From NCBI GenBank assembly GCA_014193115.1, contig BJHQ01000014.1:1-64000 (forward strand): DNA of 64,000 nucleotides. The letters run 5' to 3'. Shown in pieces: positions 58,034 through 64,000 of this stretch. The DNA is from Planctomycetota bacterium. GTDB taxonomy: Bacteria; Planctomycetota; UBA11346. The notes beneath the pieces were generated by a model. The model was not told the DNA's origin, searched no databases, and saw only the letters and a program-made list of their open reading frames with translations. Position numbers and translations under genes: made by a program. Every line of letters starts with the position of its first letter. Within the stretch, counting starts at the first letter, position 1.

Positions 58034-60469
58034 TCAGCGTTTCCAGCGCAGCACGTCGCCGGTCCTTGTCGCGGGAACCTCGACTCCGCCAACCACCAGT
58101 TTGATCGCAGCAGCGGCGCCGCGCAGTTCGAGCGCCTGGACCGCGCCCCAGACGGTGATCCGGTCGGCAGCTAGGCGGACCCAGCCGTGGCCGGTGGTGG
58201 TCAGGGTCAGCGGGCCATCAACCAGGGTCACTGGGCGCTCGGCGCTGTCGAAACCGTGGATGACCACCCGATCGTCGATCCCGCTGCCCGGCTGGCCGGT
58301 GATCGCCAGGGCGACTATGCTTCCGGTGGCTGGCTGGGAAAACGCGGCGATTTTTGCGATGCGTGCGGATTTCGGTCCGTCCGGGAACGGTTCATGGACT
58401 GCGGCAAAACACGTATTCGCTGCCTGCCGGGTGGCGATGAGCTTGGTCACGGCGCTGCCGGCGGCCACCCCCGGCGGCAGTCCGATGGACAAGCTGGTAC
58501 CCGGGGCGCCGAGCTGGTGGACCCGCACGCCAGCCTTGGCCGCCGTCGCGGACAGCGGTGGGCAGAGGAAATCCATCGACCAGTTGTCGCTGGTTTCGCC
58601 GCGGCTGCGCAACTCGGACAGGTAGCCGGTGCGGTTGCGTTCCGGCATCGGCTTGATGTTGGCGGCAGTGACCGAGCCGGCGGAGGCGATCCGCGCCTCG
58701 TCGGCTTTGGTCCGGGCGGCGATCACCGCCTGGTGCAGTTGATCGCGTTGGGCGTCTCCGGGCAGCGCCTCCGCCGGCTGCCAACCGTCGAGGGACAGCG
58801 GCACGGCATGGGCGATCACGTGCCAGTCGCAGAGTCGCGGCGTCCCTGAAGCGATCCAGGTGGCATCGACCAGGTAATCGTCGGTGAGCAGCAGAGCGCG
58901 CTCCAGATCGACCTGGGGATAGATCCCCGAAGCCCGCGCCGCGGTGAAGCGGATGCCGTTGAAATCGCTGCGGATCCGCTGGTTTTTGCAGCCGTTTTCA
59001 CCGCTGTCGACAAAGGCGGCGCGGAGGTCATCGATCACCACCGCCGAGCCCTGGCCGCGGCAGTGGTCGCGCCACGGATCGCCGCCGGCATAGCCTCCGC
59101 CGACGGCACCGATCTTGGCATACAGCTGCCGGTTGTTGGCGACGTAATCGAGGATACTGAAGCAGTCCGACACGTAATGGACGTAATACATGCCGAATTG
59201 GAAGGTCGCCGCCGGCTTGGGCGAATCCCAGTAGGCTGCGGATTCCTCGGCCCGGAGCATGGCGAAGCCGCGCTCCCAGGCGACATACGATGGCGCCGCC
59301 CGGGGCTTGACCGTGGCTGGGATCGGCGGCTGGGGGAACCACGGCGTGGGCAGGTACGCGGTGTCCTCGGGCGGGATCATCCGGGATAGGAACCAGCCGA
59401 AGCCATCGTCGGGAAATTTGCGATGGGCTGCCTCCCACCACAGCTGAGTCAAAGCCTTGGCCGCCATGCCATTCATCATGCCGCCGCCCCAACGCCAGCT
59501 CGGAGTCAGCGGCCCGCTTGCTGCGACCACGGGCCGGCCCGCATCACCCATCCAGGTCACCGGGATCGACCAGCCCTCTGCGGTCCGTACCTCGGGCAAG
59601 GCGGCATCCGGCAGATTGCCGAGGAATCCGCGCATGGTCGCACCGCCGGCGCCGGTGTAGCCCCAGCCGAGCTGGTCCAGGCCGAGCCGTTCGCAGCCCT
59701 GGCACCACCAGATCATGCCGCCGATATTCGAGTAATATTTTGCGAACTCCTCCATGTAGAACCGCTTATCGACGATGTAGTGGTCGAGATACCACTTCCA
59801 TCCGCCGTCGCAGTTGGCGATGCGTTCGATGGCGTCGCGGTCGCGCATCGCCACCGCCCAGACGTGGGCGCCGATCATCGTCGGCCACTGCATGTTGGGC
59901 AGCCAACCGGTACGGGCCCGGCTCTTGGCGCTGGGATTGGCGGCCTTGGTTCCGGGATCGCCCGGGCCGTTGAGGCTCCACGGCCCGGGATTGGCGATGC
60001 ACCAGTCGATGATCCCCTTGGCAGTGGCCTCGATGGCGCTGCGCTGTTCGGCGGTCAGTTCGTCGTAGAGCACGTCATAGCGCATCGCGTCGTGGGTGCG
60101 GTCCTCACGCCAGGCGGCATTGCGGATATTGGGATCGCCCTGGCGATTATCAGGGATTTTCGTGCCGATGAATTTGAGCAACGCGCCTTTCTCGGCGGCG
60201 CCGGCCTTGGCATCGCCGAGCACGGCGTAGCGCATCAGGTTGACCATGGCGTTGTTGTTGTTCTTGCCGGTCCTGGCGTCACTGGCGGCGAGGGCCTCGA
60301 AGCGTTTGCGCGCCGCCGGATCGTTAGCCACCTGCGCGCGCAGCGCGGCGAGTTCAGCTTTGGTCCAGAGCAGGTAGGGATGGCCGGAATCGGCCGGTTC
60401 ACCGCCGGTTGCGCAGGCCACTACGGCGAGCAGCGCGAGGACGAGACGGGATGACGGGAAGTGCGGCAT
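58034..60469 (-). CDS. Exported heparinase-like polysaccharide lyase (second)
   Basis: 811 residues. The signal peptide is LVLALLAVVACATGGEPA. The toroid-like helical domain (about 30-400) begins with HPYLLWTKAELAALRAQVANDPAAR, the common heparinase/alginate-lyase opening. It contains YMEEFAKYYSNIGGMIWWCQGCERLG and WRWGGGMMNGMAAKAL, and is followed by beta-rich domains with GGGYAGGDPWRDHCRGQG. It probably acts on acidic polysaccharides outside the cytoplasm. It is only broadly similar to the enzyme at 39840-42428. The oligogalacturonate lyase gene is divergent from it, with 83 bases between starts, which suggests shared control. Confidence 0.68.
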   Translation of the reverse strand: MPHFPSSRLVLALLAVVACATGGEPADSGHPYLLWTKAELAALRAQVANDPAARKRFEALAASDARTGKNNNNAMVNLMRYAVLGDAKAGAAEKGALLKFIGTKIPDNRQGDPNIRNAAWREDRTHDAMRYDVLYDELTAEQRSAIEATAKGIIDWCIANPGPWSLNGPGDPGTKAANPSAKSRARTGWLPNMQWPTMIGAHVWAVAMRDRDAIERIANCDGGWKWYLDHYIVDKRFYMEEFAKYYSNIGGMIWWCQGCERLGLDQLGWGYTGAGGATMRGFLGNLPDAALPEVRTAEGWSIPVTWMGDAGRPVVAASGPLTPSWRWGGGMMNGMAAKALTQLWWEAAHRKFPDDGFGWFLSRMIPPEDTAYLPTPWFPQPPIPATVKPRAAPSYVAWERGFAMLRAEESAAYWDSPKPAATFQFGMYYVHYVSDCFSILDYVANNRQLYAKIGAVGGGYAGGDPWRDHCRGQGSAVVIDDLRAAFVDSGENGCKNQRIRSDFNGIRFTAARASGIYPQVDLERALLLTDDYLVDATWIASGTPRLCDWHVIAHAVPLSLDGWQPAEALPGDAQRDQLHQAVIAARTKADEARIASAGSVTAANIKPMPERNRTGYLSELRSRGETSDNWSMDFLCPPLSATAAKAGVRVHQLGAPGTSLSIGLPPGVAAGSAVTKLIATRQAANTCFAAVHEPFPDGPKSARIAKIAAFSQPATGSIVALAITGQPGSGIDDRVVIHGFDSAERPVTLVDGPLTLTTTGHGWVRLAADRITVWGAVQALELRGAAAAIKLVVGGVEVPATRTGDVLRWKR

Positions 60470-60552
60470 GGCCGTGATTGTAACCCGGGTCGGCCAGATC
60501 GTTGACCCGCCCGGGTGGATGGACGGCGCGCCGTAGGAGGCACCATGGCATC

Positions 60553-61725
60553 ATGTCTGTTATCCTGCCCGCCGAACGCACGACCACGGCCGACCGGGTC
60601 ACCGGGGCCACGGTCCACCGCCTGACCTGGACCACCGGGCACAGCCATCACCTGTATTTCACCGCCGAAGGTCTGCGCAGCGATGGGCGAACCCTGCTCA
60701 TCGCCAGCGAGCGGCTGGGCGGCAACGATCTCTGGTCGGTGGATCTGTTCGATGGGACGCTGCGCCAGCTGACGACCCAATCGGCGCTGGCCAGCGGCCA
60801 CACCCACCACCTGTCGATTCCCAATCCGGTCCGCGACGAGGTCTACTTGTGGCGCGGCCGCGATGTCCTCGCGGTGGATCTCGCCAGCGGCGTCTCTCGG
60901 GCGCTGTGGACCTGTCCGGACGGTTTCCAGGAAAGCATCCTTGGCTGCACCGCCGACGGCCGCGCGGTGCTGACCTCGATCTCGGAGGATCTCTCGCTGC
61001 GGCTGAAGACCGAGCGCGGCGTCGCCTATCAGGGCTACGGCGATTGGTTCCGGGCCAAGCCGTTGTCCCGGGTGATCGAGATTCCCGTCGACGGCGGGCC
61101 GGCCCGCATCCTGCATGAAGAGCATGACTGGCTCGGCCACGTCAACGCCTCGCCGACCCAGGCCAACCTGGTGACGTTTTGCCACGAAGGGCCTTGGCAT
61201 CAGGTGGAAAGCCGGATCTGGGGCCTCGATCGCACCACGGGGAAGGTCTGGCCGATCACGCCCTATGACGGCGTCGCCGCCATCGGCCACGAATACTGGC
61301 TGCGCGATGGCAAACGGATCGGCTGGCACGCCCGCCACGCCGGTGATGACCGCCGGCATTTCGTGGGATTCGTCGATCACGATGGCGCCAACCGCGAGCA
61401 GTTCGAGGTCGATGTCCCGACCCAGCATGCCCATGCCAACACCCCGGATCTGGTGGTCGGCGACGGCACCCGCAGCAGCGGCGACTGGCTGCTCCTGTGG
61501 CAGCGCCAGGGTGCCGGGTTCGCCCCGGCGCGGCTGCTCTGCCACCACGGCACCAGCCGCCACCACCACCGCGCCCATGCCCATCCCCACCTGATGCCCG
61601 ACGGTAAATCGGTGGTGTTCACCAGCGACGCGACCGGCTATTGCCAGGTCCACATCGCTGAAATCCCCAGCGATCTGACGAGTCTGCCGACCTGGCGCCC
61701 GGCGGAGCGCTTCTATTGGATGTGA
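60553..61725 (+). CDS. ogl: Oligogalacturonate lyase (PL22 type)
   Basis: A 390-residue seven-bladed propeller lyase that cleaves unsaturated pectin oligomers in the cytoplasm. The expected metal-binding and catalytic histidines are seen in TTGHSHHLYFT, GHTHHLSIPNP, LGHVNASPTQANLVTFCHEGPWHQV and HRAHAHPHLMPDG, matching the Mn-binding His/Gln set of the family. No signal peptide is present, in keeping with an intracellular role. The start at 60553 lies 6 bases after a weak GGCA-type site and begins the homology. It indicates use of pectin or other uronic acid polymers. Confidence 0.87.
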   Translation: MSVILPAERTTTADRVTGATVHRLTWTTGHSHHLYFTAEGLRSDGRTLLIASERLGGNDLWSVDLFDGTLRQLTTQSALASGHTHHLSIPNPVRDEVYLWRGRDVLAVDLASGVSRALWTCPDGFQESILGCTADGRAVLTSISEDLSLRLKTERGVAYQGYGDWFRAKPLSRVIEIPVDGGPARILHEEHDWLGHVNASPTQANLVTFCHEGPWHQVESRIWGLDRTTGKVWPITPYDGVAAIGHEYWLRDGKRIGWHARHAGDDRRHFVGFVDHDGANREQFEVDVPTQHAHANTPDLVVGDGTRSSGDWLLLWQRQGAGFAPARLLCHHGTSRHHHRAHAHPHLMPDGKSVVFTSDATGYCQVHIAEIPSDLTSLPTWRPAERFYWM

Positions 61726-61749
61726 CGGTTCAGCTTGGAAAATTCTTGC

Positions 61750-62250
61750 TCAATGGCTCTCGGGACCGAAGGCCGGTGAACCCGGACCTTTGCCCGGCGG
61801 CAGGGCCTCGGCTGGAACCGCCAATCCGTTGACCCGCATGGCCGCCATCGCCGCGAGCACCGCTGGCAGCCGGAAATCCTGCACGCCGACCAGGGTGTGG
61901 GTGTTGTTGAGGTGGATCCGACCGGCCGGCAGGGCGTCGGCATCGAGCAGCAATTTGCGCAGCCGGCCCATGCTCAGGCCGTGATTGCGGCCGAGCCCGA
62001 TCCGCACCCAGCGCCAGTTCCAGTCGACCAGCGCGGTCTGGCCGATGCGATCGAGCTGGGCCCGGGCGACCCGGCCGGATTCGGCGGCGACATCAATCGT
62101 GGCGTCATGGCGGGCGATGTGGATCGGTCCGATGCGCTCGATCGGCACACCGGCGGCCAGGACCAGTTCACCAGGGGTCATCCGGGTCTCGGGGGGCAGG
62201 CGGACGCGGATGCGCACCTGTCCGGCGGCTGGGGGGGGCAGTTGATCCAC
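61750..62250 (-). CDS. Tandem DbpA-type RNA-binding domain protein, no helicase
   Basis: 166 residues made of two DbpA-like RNA-binding domains: about 10-75 (RIRVRLPPETRMTPGELVL, then ERIGPIHIARHDATIDV) and about 83-150 (VRIGLGRNHGLSMGRLRKLL, then AGRIHLNNTHTLVGV). In DEAD-box helicase DbpA and relatives one such domain at the C-terminus directs the enzyme to 23S rRNA. Here the domains stand alone with no helicase upstream, since the neighbouring gene is divergent and unrelated. It may act as an rRNA or mRNA binding adaptor. Confidence 0.75.
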   Translation of the reverse strand: MDQLPPPAAGQVRIRVRLPPETRMTPGELVLAAGVPIERIGPIHIARHDATIDVAAESGRVARAQLDRIGQTALVDWNWRWVRIGLGRNHGLSMGRLRKLLLDADALPAGRIHLNNTHTLVGVQDFRLPAVLAAMAAMRVNGLAVPAEALPPGKGPGSPAFGPESH

Positions 62251-62379
62251 GGCGGGATGCTGTTGGCACTGGCGGGCGAGGCCAGGGGCCAGATGTCCAG
62301 CGTCTGCCTCGGGCCATGCCCAGCCGATGGTGCTGCTTCATGTACTGCCCACGCGAACCCCTTAGGTTGCGACTCCCCG

Positions 62380-63186
62380 ATGGATTTCCACCTCCACACC
62401 ACCGCCAGCGATGGGCTGCTCTCGCCCCAGGCGCTGCACGCCGAAGTCGTCCGTGCCGGCGTCGCCGCCTGGGCGGTGGCCGACCACGACACGGTGGATG
62501 GCTGGCGGGCGCTGCGCGGCGCCCCTGGGCTGGTGGCGGCGGTCGAGGCCACCGCCGGCGCCGATGGCCGCGAGGTCCACGTCGTCGGCCTGGGCATCAA
62601 TCCCGACTCGCCGGAGCTGATCGCTTTGCTTGCGGGCAACCAGGCGCTGCGCCGGCAGCGGATCGCCTTGCTCATCGACCGCCTGCCCGAACGTCTGCGC
62701 CGCGGCCTGACCGTCGAATCGGTCGAGCAGCACGCTGGGCCAGCGCGGCCGGCGGCCCTCACCCGCCTGCACCTCGCCCGCACCCTGGTCGCCACCGGAA
62801 AAGTCGCCAACACCCGTCGGGTGTTCGCGGAATTCCTCGGCGATGAACATGCCGCCGACGCCGATCTTCCCGAATTTCCTCAGCTTTTCTCGGTCGCCAA
62901 CACGATTCGTGCGGCAGGCGGGCTGGCCATCCTCGCCCATCCCGGCCAGCATGGCACGCTGGCGGCGATCGATCGGCTGATGGCCGCCGGCCTCGACGGA
63001 CTGGAGGTCCGCCATCCCGGCCTCGATCGGGTGCTGGCGGCGGAGCTCGACCAGCGGGCTGCGGCCGCCGGCTGGTGGTGCTCGGCGGGCAGCGACCTGC
63101 ATTTCCTTGGCGCCAGGACTCCGGGCATGTGTCGCCTGGACGACGCCCGGCGGCTGCGTCTGACCGCCCGTCTGGGCCTTTCCTGA
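62380..63186 (+). CDS. PHP-domain phosphoesterase (RNase AM/YciV-like)
   Basis: A 268-residue metal-dependent phosphoesterase. The PHP motifs are DFHLHTTASDG (His4, His6, Asp11), ADHDT (35-38), AGGLAILAHPGQHG and the final GSDLHFLG. The arrangement is that of RNase AM/YciV, which removes nucleotides from RNA 5' ends or splits 3',5'-bisphosphates. The start at 62380 places the first motif at the usual position. It is divergent from the DbpA-domain protein, another RNA-related gene. Confidence 0.88.
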   Translation: MDFHLHTTASDGLLSPQALHAEVVRAGVAAWAVADHDTVDGWRALRGAPGLVAAVEATAGADGREVHVVGLGINPDSPELIALLAGNQALRRQRIALLIDRLPERLRRGLTVESVEQHAGPARPAALTRLHLARTLVATGKVANTRRVFAEFLGDEHAADADLPEFPQLFSVANTIRAAGGLAILAHPGQHGTLAAIDRLMAAGLDGLEVRHPGLDRVLAAELDQRAAAAGWWCSAGSDLHFLGARTPGMCRLDDARRLRLTARLGLS

Positions 63187-63273
63187 CCGTCAGGAACCAC
63201 CGCTGACTGCTCACTGCTGGGGCAGGCGGAAAAATCCTTGTAGAATCCTAGTCTGACGACGGCTGGCCGCTGG

Positions 63274-63720
63274 TCATTTGATGGGCTTCGGCCGCTGGCT
63301 GACGGCGACGATGACGCCGTCCTTGGTCCGCACGCAAAGCACGAAACGACGATACGTGTACCATGCGAAGGGGCCGCCAAGCTCCGTGTGTTCGGGCAGG
63401 CCAAAATGGCGGATGATGGTGTCGTAGTCCGTGCCGACCTGAGGCAGGTCGATCGTGGTCTGGGTCGAGGCCGACGCCTGGTCAGGCCCCTGCGGCGAGA
63501 TGAGCAGTCGCGGCCCCTGACCGGTTGAGATGGGCTCTCCTGGTCGCTGGCCGCTGCGGCTGCGGCCGGCCTCGGCGATGCGTTGTTCGATAGCTTTTCG
63601 TTGCTCGATCGCTTCATCGATGGCCTGGAAGCCGGCTCCGACCATCAGTGACATTCCATAGACCAGTCCAGCTGCGAGGATGGCCACGGCGATGATGGCA
63701 CGCACGGGAACAACCCTCAT
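63274..63720 (-). CDS. Single-pass membrane-anchored protein of unknown function
   Basis: 148 residues. An N-terminal helix (AIIAVAILAAGLVYGMSLMVG) is followed by a short charged coil (AIDEAIEQRKAIEQRIAEAG), a Pro/Gly/Ser-rich linker and a small C-terminal domain (TDYDTIIRHFGLP...GGPFAWYTYRRFVLCVRTKDGVIVAV) that resembles the BamE/SmpA small fold, though this is a weak call. The start at 63720 puts the helix at the N-terminus. Confidence 0.6.
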   Translation of the reverse strand: MRVVPVRAIIAVAILAAGLVYGMSLMVGAGFQAIDEAIEQRKAIEQRIAEAGRSRSGQRPGEPISTGQGPRLLISPQGPDQASASTQTTIDLPQVGTDYDTIIRHFGLPEHTELGGPFAWYTYRRFVLCVRTKDGVIVAVSQRPKPIK

Positions 63721-63822
63721 GGACTGGCACCGATCGCCTCGATGAGCGTGCACGCAGCCAGGCGACGTCGGGACGGCCCATGATCACCCGAGGCACGGCC
63801 CACAGGAGGCACTTTCCGGCGC

Positions 63823-64000
63823 TTACCCGAATGCCTGCCAAGCGGCAAGTTCCCGCCCGCCTAGCTTCCAACTGAGTACGCAGATGAATTGCACGGTGTA
63901 GCCGAGGAGATCCCCCACCACCAAACCGATCGCCACCATCCGCAACTTGGAATACAAAGCCGGGCCGCCATAGCGCAGTGTCAGGACCTTGGCCCCCCAG
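63823..64000 (-). CDS. C-terminal fragment of a polytopic membrane protein (DUF6784/6785-like)
   Basis: The minus-strand frame open from the window edge to a TAA at 63823-63825 gives 58 residues, with VLTLRYGGPALYSKLRMVAIG, a hydrophobic helix (IGLVVGDLLGYTVQFICVL) and a hydrophilic end. The pattern resembles the C-terminal part of planctomycete DUF6784/DUF6785 membrane proteins. The start lies outside the window. The 63721-63822 stretch holds no gene. Confidence 0.5.
   Translation of the reverse strand, partial: WGAKVLTLRYGGPALYSKLRMVAIGLVVGDLLGYTVQFICVLSWKLGGRELAAWQAFG

Overview
The window is high-GC bacterial chromosome. The gene content points to the PVC superphylum, most likely Planctomycetota. 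Evidence for this is two eukaryotic-like Ser/Thr kinases (one with leucine-rich repeats, one with an FHA domain), a giant PQQ-propeller protein with an embedded methyltransferase-like domain, a DUF1559/pseudopilin-like protein, an NAD-dependent large glutamate dehydrogenase, secreted heparinase-like and oligogalacturonate lyases, and a Gfo/Idh/MocA enzyme beside an FG-GAP protein. The outer-membrane porin and L,D-transpeptidase indicate a diderm envelope with peptidoglycan. No rRNA, tRNA or CRISPR array was seen. The phylum is an inference from family content, not from a marker gene.

Layout. 1-1.2 kb: a transposase fragment at the edge, then a 186-bp tandem array built of inverted hairpin pairs. 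1.2-11.6 kb: FmdB-like protein, acyl carrier protein plus YhcH-family protein, two convergent Ser/Thr kinases, threonine synthase, an STN-like exported protein, a site-2-protease-like membrane protein with a broken HExxH motif, an RNase H-fold exonuclease-like protein and a STAS-like protein. 11.7-16.5 kb: rpsO, cytidine deaminase, pnp (with two S1 domains) and trpD. 16.5-26 kb: envelope and transport genes (ABC exporter, porin, L,D-transpeptidase) and the giant PQQ protein. 26-32.4 kb: fatty acid desaturase, CysN with a degenerate APS-kinase domain, oxidoreductase and FG-GAP protein. 32.5-46 kb: large glutamate dehydrogenase, a pseudopilin-like/polytopic membrane pair with a divergent XRE regulator, a heparinase-like enzyme, uvrB and an SGNH-like exported protein. 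46-53.6 kb: ileS of the eukaryote-like type, then a sensorless histidine kinase and three overlapping genes (membrane protein, TPR-AAA+ ATPase, TPR membrane protein). 53.6-58 kb: an NAD salvage group (pncB, nadE, Nudix hydrolase) with a promoter/operator-like site in front. 58-64 kb: a second heparinase-like enzyme, oligogalacturonate lyase, a stand-alone tandem DbpA-type RNA-binding protein, a PHP phosphoesterase and fragments at the edge.

The most unusual pattern is a set of short hairpin repeats (REP-like). They share a GGAGCGCCG start and CGGC end but have two different stems. They occur singly, as inverted pairs, as tandem arrays, and in one case inside a coding sequence, where they have become a 35-residue in-frame protein repeat. 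Two multi-gene units deserve attention: the four-gene kinase/AAA+/TPR cluster and the NAD salvage cluster. The carbohydrate genes (two heparinase-like lyases, PL22-type oligogalacturonate lyase, Gfo/Idh/MocA, YhcH) are scattered and not one operon, but fit an organism that degrades acidic polysaccharides.
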